A DNA stretch of 51,795 bases from Lachnospiraceae bacterium (GCA_900769175.1 CAAGFP010000161.1:1-51795), one strand, 5' to 3'; positions 42,941 through 51,795 are shown, counted from the first letter of the stretch. The notes: generated from the sequence alone by a model not told the origin. Numbers and translations: made by a program.

Positions 42941-42962
42941 TGAACCGTTTTACAACGGTTCA
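42941..42962. repeat. 9-bp hairpin in the acetyltransferase-SGNH gap
   Basis: TGAACCGTT and AACGGTTCA pair perfectly around TTAC. The gap 42869-43176 contains no gene; it holds this dyad, a smaller GAAGGAA/TTCCTTC one before it and the large dyad at 43017-43092. Confidence 0.65.
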
Positions 42963-43016
42963 TCCCATCTATGCTCTATCCGACTTTTACACAACTTGTA
43001 GGTAAATTATAATAAA

Positions 43017-43092
43017 AAAATGACGAAAAAACAACCATCCTTAAGCATTTCCTACAAAATCAATGAAATGAACGGCGTTTTTTCGTCATTTT
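43017..43092 (-). terminator. large hairpin 3' of the second SGNH gene, terminator-like
   Basis: AAAATGACGAAAAAAC (43017-43032) and its exact complement (43077-43092) form a 16-bp stem around 44 bases. On the minus strand it is followed by TTTATTAT and lies 84 bases after the SGNH gene. It is similar in design to the hairpin at 3864-3932. Confidence 0.5.
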
Positions 43093-43176
43093 ATACAAAG
43101 TGATTCTATTTTATCGCAAATAATTACTTTTTAATTTCTTTATGGTTTTACTGTAAGGATTTCACTTCAAGTTTTA

Positions 43177-44046
43177 TCATAAATAGACCACAGCCTGTGT
43201 CAACAGCCAGTCGCACCATGCGGCATAGTATTTCCCCTGTACATGGACCTCATCAGAGCAATACTCTTTATTTAAGTTACCATTTTCATCGTCAAATAAA
43301 ACATTCACATCAATATAAAAACAATTTTCTCCATTTGCCAATTGTGAAATTGCCAAATTAAACCGATTAATATTTTCATTGTTAAAATACAAATCGGAGG
43401 AAGACTTTGTTTCTGTCACATGCAAATTGGCACAAATGTAGATAATGGCATCCGGTTGTGCTTCCTGAATGGATTCAATCAATGTCTGATATTGTTCCAC
43501 CGTGTTCTCAAAATTATATCCAAGCTCGTTAATTCCAAGCATGATATATATTTTCCCATATTTTTTCGACGCAAGAAGTTCCCAAAGACCGGTTTTTTTT
43601 CTTCCCTCCACAGCCAGTTTTTTATCATTGACTTTATATACGCTCATACTGACATCTGCGAAATAGTCTGCATTATCAAAATATCCGTACTCTTTAATTC
43701 CCACTGTTCTGGAATCTCCGATAAACAGGGCATCATCAAAGTAGGATACATCTGTTGTACCAACCAGATACTTCGAATTATCCTCATTTATTTCTTCTTC
43801 CCCATTATACTCATCCTGCAGGTTGCTTCCCGCTTGTCCTTCCAAAGGCCCGTTTTGCTCTGTCAGATTTGTTATTTCCTGATTTCTTTCACCTTCCGGG
43901 AAATTCATATTTCCGGATTCATCACTCACAGCATCATTATTCTCAGACACTTTTAATCGTATATATTCTTTTTGCTTTCCTGCCATAATCACGCAAATGC
44001 CTATTATTGCTAACGCAAGAAGCAATTGATAGATTCTCTTTCGCAT
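43177..44046 (-). CDS. SGNH/GDSL hydrolase, second envelope acylation pair
   Basis: A 289-residue exported protein: a signal-anchor (5-22), an acidic Asn/Glu linker to about 95, then an SGNH domain with FIGDSRTVG (Ser), MLGINELG (Asn) and CSDEVHVQG (Asp, His). It is complete and probably acts outside the membrane as an esterase or acyltransferase. It follows the MBOAT gene by 12 bases, so the two form a pair of the kind that O-acetylates surface polymers. Confidence 0.85.
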   Translation of the reverse strand: MRKRIYQLLLALAIIGICVIMAGKQKEYIRLKVSENNDAVSDESGNMNFPEGERNQEITNLTEQNGPLEGQAGSNLQDEYNGEEEINEDNSKYLVGTTDVSYFDDALFIGDSRTVGIKEYGYFDNADYFADVSMSVYKVNDKKLAVEGRKKTGLWELLASKKYGKIYIMLGINELGYNFENTVEQYQTLIESIQEAQPDAIIYICANLHVTETKSSSDLYFNNENINRFNLAISQLANGENCFYIDVNVLFDDENGNLNKEYCSDEVHVQGKYYAAWCDWLLTQAVVYL

Positions 44047-44058
44047 TGAAATCCCCTC

Positions 44059-45402
44059 CTAAAACCTGAAATATAAAAAAGGATCATTCATTCCCTTATA
44101 GATACAATAAACCGATGCTGCAAAAATCAATACCAATATAAGCTTCTGCAGTATCGTATTCTCATATTTTTTCCAGATTTTTGCTGGAAGCTTTGTACAA
44201 AAAAGGATACCCAGAGCAAGGAAAATCCCATAAAGCCATAGATACTTCACAAAATCACCCCGAAATGCACCTTGATAATTTCCGGCAAGCGGAAACAGGC
44301 GTGAGAGATAACATAAAAAATCCTTCCAATCCGTCACCTCGAAAACAAGCCACATGATAGGGATTACGGCAATGACATACAAATGGCCAAGAAATCTGTG
44401 TTTTGAAAGAATTCTTTTCAAAAATAATTTTTCAAGGCTAATCAATACGGCAATTGCCAAGCCCCATGCAAGGAAATTCCAATGAAATCCATGCCAGAGC
44501 CCTGTAAGCAGCCATACCAAAAAAAGATTCAGAATTGTTCGAAATGCTCCTTTCTTATTACCACCGAAAGGAATATAGACATAATCACGAAACCAGTTTC
44601 CAAGTGTCATATGCCACTTTCGATAAAACTCTGTCATGCTTACAGCACAATACGGGTGGTCGAAGTTTTTGGGATAACGAAATCCCAACAAAGAGCCAAG
44701 CCCCATCGCCATCAGTGAATATCCGCAGAAATCAAAATAAATCTGTAATGAAAATGCAAGCACACCCATCCATGCCAAAGGCGTGGAAATACTCTCAAAG
44801 CCGATTCCGTTAATCTGATACCATAAGTTTCCCACACGATTTGCAATCAAAACCTTGCTTCCGAGCCCGAGCACAAAAAGACTGAATCCATTTTTCATCC
44901 CCTTTGCGCTTATGCTTCTATGATGTAACTGCTCCTCAATTTGATGATAGGTAATGATTGGGCCTGCGATTAATTGTGGAAACATACAAATATATACAGC
45001 ATAGTCAATCAGCGATTCAGCCGGTTTCACCGCTTTTTTTTTCACATCAAAAAGATACGATAAATTCTGGAACGTAAAAAAACTGATTCCTATAGGCAAA
45101 AGGAAATCATTGATATGTATTTTAAACCAGATAAGCGGACCCAAATCAAAAACAAGGCCAATTATCATATAAAATATATCTCTTATACGCCCTTTTCCCA
45201 AACAATGTCCTAACGAGTAATTCAGAAGAATTGAAAATGCCAGAAGAAGAATATATTCCGGTGTTTCTTTTACTCCGTATGCATAAAATGCAAAACTGCC
45301 TAATACAATAACAGGATTCTGAAACCGTTTTGGTACCATTATATAAAGCACAAAAAAAATCGGAAAAAAGACAAATAAAAATTCCAAACTACTGAAAACC
45401 AC
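44059..45402 (-). CDS. MBOAT O-acyltransferase, second envelope acylation pair
   Basis: A 447-residue membrane protein with about ten spans. MBOAT motifs are EFYRKWHMTLGNWFRDYVY and the histidine segment TGLWHGFHWNF. It ends DPFLYFRF, an aromatic F-x-Y tail like the first MBOAT. I start at GTG 45402 (MVFSSLEFLF..., a common MBOAT opening) with GAGG eight bases upstream. No carrier or adenylation gene is nearby, so acetyl-type transfer is more likely than aminoacyl transfer. A weak promoter with TTGACA lies upstream in the 45403-45632 gap. Confidence 0.87.
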   Translation of the reverse strand: MVFSSLEFLFVFFPIFFVLYIMVPKRFQNPVIVLGSFAFYAYGVKETPEYILLLAFSILLNYSLGHCLGKGRIRDIFYMIIGLVFDLGPLIWFKIHINDFLLPIGISFFTFQNLSYLFDVKKKAVKPAESLIDYAVYICMFPQLIAGPIITYHQIEEQLHHRSISAKGMKNGFSLFVLGLGSKVLIANRVGNLWYQINGIGFESISTPLAWMGVLAFSLQIYFDFCGYSLMAMGLGSLLGFRYPKNFDHPYCAVSMTEFYRKWHMTLGNWFRDYVYIPFGGNKKGAFRTILNLFLVWLLTGLWHGFHWNFLAWGLAIAVLISLEKLFLKRILSKHRFLGHLYVIAVIPIMWLVFEVTDWKDFLCYLSRLFPLAGNYQGAFRGDFVKYLWLYGIFLALGILFCTKLPAKIWKKYENTILQKLILVLIFAASVYCIYKGMNDPFLYFRF

Positions 45403-45558
45403 TTTTATCACCTCAAATAATCTTTTTTTATTCTATTTGATACTTCAACATGTCAAAATGTTTCAGTCCGATTTGGTATCGAAGCATTTTTACAACCATT
45501 ATGAAAACACACCTTTACTATATTTTCAAGCGATAAATCTCACAAATTGACACAAAAA

Positions 45559-45596
45559 ATGTACCTTTCATGGTATAAAAATCATAAAAGGTACAT
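45559..45596 (-). terminator. terminator of carB
   Basis: A perfect 10-bp stem (ATGTACCTTT with AAAGGTACAT, 18-base loop) is followed by TTTTTTG on the minus strand, 36 bases after the carB stop. Confidence 0.83.
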
Positions 45597-45632
45597 CCGT
45601 TAAATTGCATTTGTGCTGCCTTGTGAAGACAG

Positions 45633-48600
45633 TTACTGTGTTATACGACTGTGAATATGCTGAATGGAATCCACTGCAAGCTTTCCATTTTCTTTTACAG
45701 CCTTGATTCCTGCTGCACTTGCCTTTGCTGCTGCGATGGTAGTGATATAAGGCACCTTGTGCTTAATTGCATTCTTACGAATGTAACTGTCATCAAATAC
45801 CTTATCTTTTCCTGCAGGTGTGTTGATAATCAGTTGGATTTCCTTATTGGTGATTGCATCCACAATGTTCGGTCTTCCTTCCTGCATCTTATTGATACGC
45901 TCTACCGGAATTCCGTTTGCCTTAATCAATTCATAGGTGGTTCCGGTTGCGAGAATACGGAAGCCGCATTCAATAAACTGCTTTGCAACCCCTACTGCTT
46001 CCGGCTTATCGTTTGCATTCACACTGATTAATACGGTTCCTTCTAAAGGAAGGGGATTCTGTGTTGCTTCCTGTGCTTTGTAATATGCCTCACCAAAATC
46101 GGCTGCAATACCCAACACCTCACCGGTTGAACGCATTTCAGGTCCGAGTAAGGGGTCAACCTCCTGGAACATATTGAAGGGGAACACCGCTTCTTTTACG
46201 CCATAGTAATCATACTGACTTTCAACCAATTCAGGAACCGGTGATTTACGTCCGGTCAATTCAGAGGTGATAATGTCGGTTGCAATTCGAACCATCTGGA
46301 TATTACATACCTTGGATACCAAAGGTACGGTTCTGGATGCTCTGGGATTTGCTTCAAGAACATATACCACATCATCCTCAATTGCGTACTGCATATTCAT
46401 AAGACCTCGAACATTCATTTCAATTGCAATCTTCTTTGTATATTCTTTAATCTTTTCAAGGTTCTTTTCCGAGATATGCATGGAAGGTAAAATACATGCG
46501 GAGTCACCGGAATGAACACCGGCAAGCTCGATGTGTTCCATTACTGCGGGAACGAATGCATGCTCTCCGTCAGAGATTGCATCTGCTTCACATTCCATAG
46601 CATTCTTTAAGAAACGGTCAATCAGAATCGGTCTGTCCGGTGTAACACCAACTGCTGCCGCCATATATCCTTTCAGGCTTTCCGGATCATATACAACTTC
46701 CATTCCGCGTCCGCCAAGTACAAAGGAAGGACGAACCATTACAGGATATCCGATTCTTTCAGCAATTTCGAGGGCGTCATCAATCGTTACTGCCATTCCA
46801 GCTTCCGGCATGGGAATTTCAAGTTTCTCCATCATGGCACGGAATAAATCTCTGTCTTCTGCCATGTCAATTACTTCCGGAGCGGTACCAAGAATCTTTA
46901 CACCGTATTTCTGAAGGTCATCAGCAAGATTTAATGGTGTCTGTCCACCAAACTGTGCAATCACTCCAACCGGCTTTTCTTTCTCATAAATACTCAGTAC
47001 GTCTTCAAGAGTAAGGGGTTCAAAGTAAAGCTTATCGGAAGTATCGTAGTCTGTGGATACGGTTTCCGGATTACAGTTTACAATGATGGTTTCAAATCCC
47101 AAATCACGAAGTGCAAATGCTGCATGTACACAACAGTAATCGAATTCAATACCCTGACCGATTCTGTTCGGTCCGCCGCCAAGAATCATTACTTTGGGCT
47201 TCTCTTCGCGAATCGGATTCTTGTCTTCTCCGTTATAGGTTGAGTAATAGTATGCGCTGTCCTGAGTTCCGGATACATGAACGCCTTCCCAGTTTTCAAC
47301 CACACCGATAGCGGTACGTGCATTTCTGATTTCCTCTTCCGATACTTCAAGAATTTTACTTAAGTATTTATCCGAGAAACCATCTTTCTTTGCCTTGGTT
47401 AATGCTTCAGGAGAAGGAACGCAGCCTTTATTGGCCATTAATGCTTCTTCTTCCTCAACAAGTTCTTTCATCTGTTCGATAAAATAATGTTTAATCTTTG
47501 TAAGATTATACAGCTCCTCTACGGTAGCACCCTTACGAAGGGCTTCATACATGATGAACTGTCTTTCACTGGTCGGAATGTGAAGCATTTCAATAAGTTC
47601 TTCTTTGGATTTATCATGGAAATTTTTCGCAAATCCAAGACCGTAACGACCTGTTTCCAAACTACGGATTGCCTTCTGGAATGCTTCCTTGTAGGTCTTA
47701 CCGATGCTCATTACTTCGCCGACTGCCCTCATCTGTGTTCCGAGCTTATCTTCGGCACCTTTGAATTTCTCGAATGCCCAGCGGGCAAACTTAATTACAA
47801 TATAATCTCCGTCCGGAACATATTTATCAAGTGTTCCATACTTACCGCACGGAATTTCATCCAAAGTAAGCCCGGAAGCAAGCATTGCGGATACAAGTGC
47901 GATCGGGAAACCGGTTGCCTTGGAAGCAAGTGCGGAGGAACGTGAAGTTCTGGGGTTAATTTCAATAACAACGATTCTGTCTGTTACAGGATCATGTGCA
48001 AACTGAACATTACATCCACCGATTACCTGTACCTGGTCTACGATTCTGTATGCCTGTTCCTGTAATCTTTTCTGTGTTTCTTCGGATATGGTAAGCATGG
48101 GGGCAGAGCAGAAAGAATCACCGGTATGAACGCCCAACGGGTCGATGTTTTCAATGAAACATACCGTAATCATCTGGCCTTTTTCATCACGTACCACTTC
48201 AAGTTCCAATTCTTCCCAGCCAAGAATGGATTCTTCTACCAGTACCTGTCCGACTAAAGAAGCCTGAAGCCCTCTGGACATAACCGTCTTAAATTCTTCA
48301 ACGTTATAAACAAGACCGCCACCGGCGCCGCCCATTGTATAAGCAGGACGCAATACAACCGGGAATCCGAGTTCGTTTGCAATCTCCAGTCCTTCTTCTA
48401 CGGAATAAGCAACCTGCGAACGGGCCATTTCTACGCCAAGTGAATTCATCGTCTCTTTAAATTCGATTCTGTCTTCCCCTTTTTCAATGGCGTCAACCTG
48501 TACACCGATTACTTTTACATTGTATTTATCTAAAACGCCTGCCTGATTTAATTCAGAACAAAGATTTAATCCGGACTGTCCGCCAAGATTTGGCAAAAGT

Positions 48601-48854
48601 GCATCCGGTCTTTCCTTTTCGATAATCTGAGTCAGTCTTTCTACATTTAATGGCTCAATATAGGTTACATCTGCCGTTTCCGGGTCCGTCATAATGGTAG
48701 CCGGATTGGAATTCACAAGGACAATCTGATAACCTAATTTTCTAAGCGCCTTACATGCCTGCGTTCCCGAATAGTCGAACTCACACGCCTGTCCAATGAT
48801 AATCGGTCCCGAACCGATAATCAATACTTTATGAATGTCTTCTCTCTTTCCCAT
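45633..48854 (-). CDS. carB: carbamoyl-phosphate synthase large subunit
   Basis: A 1073-residue enzyme with two ATP-grasp halves (first opening KVLIIGSGPIIIGQACEFDY, second KVMILGGGPNRIGQGIEFDY) and a C-terminal MGS-like regulatory domain from about 936. It makes carbamoyl phosphate from bicarbonate, ammonia and two ATP, for arginine and pyrimidines. The glutaminase subunit CarA is not next to it; the upstream neighbour is the PurF-like gene, 78 bases away. AGGAGG precedes the ATG. Confidence 0.97.
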   Translation of the reverse strand: MGKREDIHKVLIIGSGPIIIGQACEFDYSGTQACKALRKLGYQIVLVNSNPATIMTDPETADVTYIEPLNVERLTQIIEKERPDALLPNLGGQSGLNLCSELNQAGVLDKYNVKVIGVQVDAIEKGEDRIEFKETMNSLGVEMARSQVAYSVEEGLEIANELGFPVVLRPAYTMGGAGGGLVYNVEEFKTVMSRGLQASLVGQVLVEESILGWEELELEVVRDEKGQMITVCFIENIDPLGVHTGDSFCSAPMLTISEETQKRLQEQAYRIVDQVQVIGGCNVQFAHDPVTDRIVVIEINPRTSRSSALASKATGFPIALVSAMLASGLTLDEIPCGKYGTLDKYVPDGDYIVIKFARWAFEKFKGAEDKLGTQMRAVGEVMSIGKTYKEAFQKAIRSLETGRYGLGFAKNFHDKSKEELIEMLHIPTSERQFIMYEALRKGATVEELYNLTKIKHYFIEQMKELVEEEEALMANKGCVPSPEALTKAKKDGFSDKYLSKILEVSEEEIRNARTAIGVVENWEGVHVSGTQDSAYYYSTYNGEDKNPIREEKPKVMILGGGPNRIGQGIEFDYCCVHAAFALRDLGFETIIVNCNPETVSTDYDTSDKLYFEPLTLEDVLSIYEKEKPVGVIAQFGGQTPLNLADDLQKYGVKILGTAPEVIDMAEDRDLFRAMMEKLEIPMPEAGMAVTIDDALEIAERIGYPVMVRPSFVLGGRGMEVVYDPESLKGYMAAAVGVTPDRPILIDRFLKNAMECEADAISDGEHAFVPAVMEHIELAGVHSGDSACILPSMHISEKNLEKIKEYTKKIAIEMNVRGLMNMQYAIEDDVVYVLEANPRASRTVPLVSKVCNIQMVRIATDIITSELTGRKSPVPELVESQYDYYGVKEAVFPFNMFQEVDPLLGPEMRSTGEVLGIAADFGEAYYKAQEATQNPLPLEGTVLISVNANDKPEAVGVAKQFIECGFRILATGTTYELIKANGIPVERINKMQEGRPNIVDAITNKEIQLIINTPAGKDKVFDDSYIRKNAIKHKVPYITTIAAAKASAAGIKAVKENGKLAVDSIQHIHSRITQ

Positions 48855-48932
48855 AATATCCTCCTGTTTTATGGTCTCTATATGTTAGGATAGCGCTTTC
48901 CCATAGTGGCGAAGGCGCTGATCAAAACAAAC

Positions 48933-50351
48933 TTATTCTTTTCCGTCAAAGCAATAGGTACATAATTTACAAGGTTCGATTCCCGTTGCTTTGATCATGT
49001 CATCAAGACGATTGTAAGAAAGCGAAGTAAAGTTCATCTGCTTACAGATGCACTGCTCCATTTCCTTATAATTTCTGCTTTCCGGATTGGTATAATCCGA
49101 AAGCACTTCCGGTGTAACCACCTTTTCACGTTCTTCAATTACACGGCGTGTAATCAATTCCCTTTCAGAATTTGAACGTGAGAAATTCAAATATTTACAT
49201 CCATGAATCAACGGAGGGCATGCAGGACGGACATGTACTGCTTTGGCTCCGCTCTGGAATAAAAATTCCGTTGTTTCACGAAGCTGGGTTCCGCGCACGA
49301 TTGAATCATCAATCAGAATCATACTCTTATCTTTAATAAGAGGCTGAACGGGAATCAGTTTCATTTTGGCAATCAGATTACGCTGGGACTGTTTGGTCGG
49401 CATAAACGATCTCGGCCAGGTCGGCGTATATTTAATAAACGGTCTTGCGAAAGGAATGCCGGATTCATTGGCATATCCCACTGCATGTGCAATTCCGGAG
49501 TCGGGAACACCCGCTACTAAATCTGCATCAATTCCGTTTCTTTCTGCATCTCTTTGCGCCATATATTTCCCACAATCATAACGCATGGCTTCGACATTGA
49601 CTCCTTCATATGCGGAAGTCGGATATCCGTAATATACCCACAGGAAGGAACAGATTTTCATATCTTTCCTGGGTTCAATCCGGGTAACAACCGAATCCGG
49701 TGTCATGAAAACAGCTTCTCCGGGTCCGAGTTCTTTGTATCTTTCGTATCCAAGATGCATAAATGCAAAATCTTCAAAAGAAGCACAGAATGCATTCTCT
49801 TTCTTACCGATAATAATGGGAGTTCTTCCGTAACGGTCACGCATCGCATAGATTCCGTTTTTCGTCATCAAAAGAACAGACATGGAGCCGATTACTTTCT
49901 CCTGTACATGCAAAAGACCTTCTTCAATGGAATCCTTCTGATTGATCAATGCAGCAACAAGCTCTGTCTGATTAATATCACCGCCACTCATTTCAAGGAA
50001 ATGCGAGGTTCCGTTTTCAAATAATTCTTTTTCAAGGGAATCCATATTATTGATTTTACCAACAGTGGTAATAGAGAATGTTCCTAGATGAGAACGAACA
50101 ATCAAAGGCTGGGGTTCGTTATCCGAAATACATCCAATCCCGATTTCACCGGTCATGGTTTCAAAATCATGTTCAAACTTCGTACGAAACGGCGAATTCT
50201 CAATATTATGAATTGCACGATCAAATCCCGTTTCTTTATTATACAAACACATTCCGCCGCGTCTTGTACCCAAATGAGAATGATAATCAATACCGAAAAA
50301 CAAATCGAAAACACAATTCCCTTCTGAAACTACTCCAAAAAAGCCACCCAT
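48933..50351 (-). CDS. PurF-like amidophosphoribosyltransferase without catalytic Cys
   Basis: A 472-residue protein with a PurF layout: an N-terminal glutaminase domain (FFGVVSEGN, GTRRGGM) and a phosphoribosyltransferase domain with the PRPP loop LIDDSIVRGTQL. The N-terminal nucleophile, normally Cys1 in a CGVFG or MCGIFG start, is glycine: the protein begins MGGFFG. AAGGAG lies before this ATG and no earlier start exists. Cysteines near the C-terminus (CICKQM, CKLCTYCF) may hold an Fe-S cluster as in Bacillus PurF. It could use free ammonia or serve another role. The promoter carries a 15-bp dyad. Confidence 0.85.
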   Translation of the reverse strand: MGGFFGVVSEGNCVFDLFFGIDYHSHLGTRRGGMCLYNKETGFDRAIHNIENSPFRTKFEHDFETMTGEIGIGCISDNEPQPLIVRSHLGTFSITTVGKINNMDSLEKELFENGTSHFLEMSGGDINQTELVAALINQKDSIEEGLLHVQEKVIGSMSVLLMTKNGIYAMRDRYGRTPIIIGKKENAFCASFEDFAFMHLGYERYKELGPGEAVFMTPDSVVTRIEPRKDMKICSFLWVYYGYPTSAYEGVNVEAMRYDCGKYMAQRDAERNGIDADLVAGVPDSGIAHAVGYANESGIPFARPFIKYTPTWPRSFMPTKQSQRNLIAKMKLIPVQPLIKDKSMILIDDSIVRGTQLRETTEFLFQSGAKAVHVRPACPPLIHGCKYLNFSRSNSERELITRRVIEEREKVVTPEVLSDYTNPESRNYKEMEQCICKQMNFTSLSYNRLDDMIKATGIEPCKLCTYCFDGKE

Positions 50352-50380
50352 TTCGTCTTCTCCTTAATCTTCGTATCAAA

Positions 50381-50438
50381 ACTCCCCAACCTAACGGTAC
50401 CCTTTAAGAAGTATATCGGTTAGGTTGGGGAGTGTCAA
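50381..50438 (-). promoter_or_regulatory. promoter of the PurF-like gene inside a 15-bp inverted repeat
   Basis: On the minus strand TTGACA (50438-50433) and TATACT (50415-50410) are separated by 17 bases. ACTCCCCAACCTAAC (50381-50395 on plus) and its exact complement (50419-50433) form a 15-bp dyad with 23 bases between. One arm fills the -35/-10 spacer; the other lies just after the likely start. It could be an operator, a terminator of htpG, or both. Confidence 0.75.
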
Positions 50439-50478
50439 GAAAAAATCAAATAAATTATTATATATTTATTCTCTTCTT

Positions 50479-51795
50479 TTACTGTGCCAGAAGCATCATG
50501 ATTTTATTGGTTCTGGCAACGAATTTCGTCATTTCTTCCGGTGTCAGAGGGCTGTGCTGGATCATTGCAAGGTCATATAACTGTTCACAAATAATACCGG
50601 TATTCTCGCCTTCGGAATGTTCAAGAATATACTGAACCAGCTTGTTGTTTGCATTCAGAACAAGGGTCTGGCCTTCTTTCCCAAAGCTGTCCATTCCGAA
50701 TCCGGCTCCGGAATACATTTTCATCATATCCTGCATTCTTCTTGATTCTCCGGAAAGCGTAATCATGGAAGAAATATCCTTATTCTTTAACTTTTCAAGT
50801 TTGACGGTTACATTGTCTTTCTTGGTCAGTTTTTTGAAGAGTTTTCCGACTTCTTCTTCCTTGGCTTTCAATTCTTCCATAGCCTTTGCGGAAGTCTTTG
50901 CTTTAAAGGTATCCTCTAAATCCTCATCGATTCTCTTAAAGGAAATTCCGGGATTCTTTGCTTCAAGCTGATTGATAAAAGGCTGGTCAATGTTATGGGT
51001 TAATACAACCGCATCCATTTTGGCTTTACGGAACATATTCACATACTGGCTCTGCTGCTGCATATCCGTCACGTAATAGATGGTTTTTTCTTTCTTTTCT
51101 TCGTCTTCCCCATCCATTGACTCATCCGGTTCAATCACTTCAGCTTCCACTTTTTCGCCATTTTCATCCACAGCATTCTCTTCCACGTCCGTCTTCTTTA
51201 CTTCAAGGCATTCCGGAAGTGTCATGTAGATGTCATCAATATTCTTAAACAGAATATAATCCGTCATCTTTTCGCAGAATTTATCATCTTTTAAGCAGCC
51301 AAACTTAATAAACGGACTGATGTCATCCCAGTATTTTTCATATTCTTCTTTCTGGGTTTTGCACATTCCGGAAAGTTTGTCAGCCACTTTCTTTGAAATG
51401 TAATCCGAAATCTTCTTTACAAAGCCATCATTTTGAAGTGCACTTCTGGAAACGTTCAAAGGTAAATCCGGACAGTCAATAACCCCTTTTAACAGAAGGA
51501 GGAACTCCGGAATCACTTCCTTGATATTATCTGCAATAAATACCTGATTGTTGTAAAGCTTAATCGTTCCTTCAATGGATTCATATTCCATGTTAATCTT
51601 GGGGAAATATAAAACACCCTTTAAGTTAAACGGATAATCCATATTTAAATGAATCCAGAAAAGCGGCTCTTTGTAATCATTAAATACCTTACGATAGAAG
51701 GTAAGATATTCTTCCCTATCGCATTCGCTCGGATTCTTACACCACAAAGGATTGGTATCATTTAAAAGTTCCGGTCTTTTTTTGATTTTTAAGGA
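50479..51795 (-). CDS. htpG: chaperone HtpG (Hsp90), N-terminus beyond the window
   Basis: About 438 residues are present, with the frame open to the window edge. LPLNVSRSALQNDG is the conserved middle-domain motif of Hsp90, and the C-terminal dimerisation region follows. The N-terminal ATPase domain lies outside. A strongly acidic insert (VEENAVDENGEKVEAEVIEP) separates middle segments, as in clostridial HtpG. HtpG helps fold and protect proteins in an ATP cycle. Confidence 0.95.
   Translation of the reverse strand, partial: SLKIKKRPELLNDTNPLWCKNPSECDREEYLTFYRKVFNDYKEPLFWIHLNMDYPFNLKGVLYFPKINMEYESIEGTIKLYNNQVFIADNIKEVIPEFLLLLKGVIDCPDLPLNVSRSALQNDGFVKKISDYISKKVADKLSGMCKTQKEEYEKYWDDISPFIKFGCLKDDKFCEKMTDYILFKNIDDIYMTLPECLEVKKTDVEENAVDENGEKVEAEVIEPDESMDGEDEEKKEKTIYYVTDMQQQSQYVNMFRKAKMDAVVLTHNIDQPFINQLEAKNPGISFKRIDEDLEDTFKAKTSAKAMEELKAKEEEVGKLFKKLTKKDNVTVKLEKLKNKDISSMITLSGESRRMQDMMKMYSGAGFGMDSFGKEGQTLVLNANNKLVQYILEHSEGENTGIICEQLYDLAMIQHSPLTPEEMTKFVARTNKIMMLLAQ

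Noticed and set aside
42869..43176. insertion sequence in the gap
   Set aside because: Stacked dyads suggest a mobile-element end, but no transposase fragment or target duplication can be seen.

Overview
The window looks like a chromosomal contig from a Clostridia member, most likely a Lachnospiraceae. The grounds are: AT-rich DNA with strong GGAGG-type ribosome sites; TTGACA/TATAAT promoters; a TTG or ATT start for several genes; proteins typical of that family (DUF5716/DUF5717, DUF1540, SEC-C, DUF4011 and large MBOAT/SGNH sets); and an L20-type leader ahead of infC-rpmI-rplT. The genus cannot be fixed from sequence alone. The first 16 bases match an Illumina adapter end, so position 1 is an assembly end. 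Both end genes are cut off (a DUF4011 protein on the left, HtpG on the right). Almost everything is transcribed from the minus strand. The exceptions are a tRNA-Pro, one small membrane protein and a two-gene CobD-like/peptidoglycan-binding unit.

Layout: 1-6.8 kb holds the DUF4011 protein, an alpha/beta hydrolase, an HD hydrolase, tRNA-Pro(AGG), an acyl-CoA ligase and small unknown genes. 6.8-9.4 kb holds a zinc-ribbon protein, a lipoprotein and a flavin reductase. 9.5-15.3 kb is a probable operon for a cell-wall amidase, an AI-2E family permease, dipeptidase PepD and a NhaC-type antiporter. 15.3-17.0 kb holds palindromic repeats and the translation operon infC-rpmI-rplT with its attenuator leader. 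17-19.6 kb holds DUF1540, SEC-C, a small membrane protein and a LysR regulator. 19.7-28.8 kb is an envelope-modification cluster. 29-31.2 kb holds purB and purC. 31.3-38.3 kb is a four-gene operon of uncharacterised proteins (DUF5717, DUF5716, TPR, coiled-coil membrane protein). 38.5-42.8 kb holds the CobD-like enzyme, a peptidoglycan-binding protein, Mrp and an acetyltransferase. 43.2-45.4 kb is a second MBOAT/SGNH pair. 45.6-51.8 kb holds carB, a PurF-like protein and htpG.

The strongest candidate for an undescribed system is the 20.3-28.8 kb cluster. It has every biochemical step of a Dlt-like pathway: adenylation enzyme, carrier protein, MBOAT and SGNH proteins. It adds an Asp/Glu-type racemase directly upstream and a surface transglutaminase-like protein. 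The adenylation enzyme lacks the pocket cysteine linked to D-alanine selectivity and has a lysine in the pocket, so I infer an envelope polymer esterified with a D-amino acid other than D-alanine, possibly acidic. The MBOAT ends in a DltX-like F-I-Y-x-x-F tail.

A second candidate is the DUF5717/DUF5716 operon, which pairs an Hsp70/actin-like protein with large solenoid, TPR and membrane coiled-coil partners. Other points of note are a PurF-like protein whose N-terminal catalytic cysteine is glycine, next to a carB without carA; two genes with a perfect hairpin between Shine-Dalgarno and start codon; a 33-35 nt periodic hairpin array; and two families of dispersed palindromic repeats.
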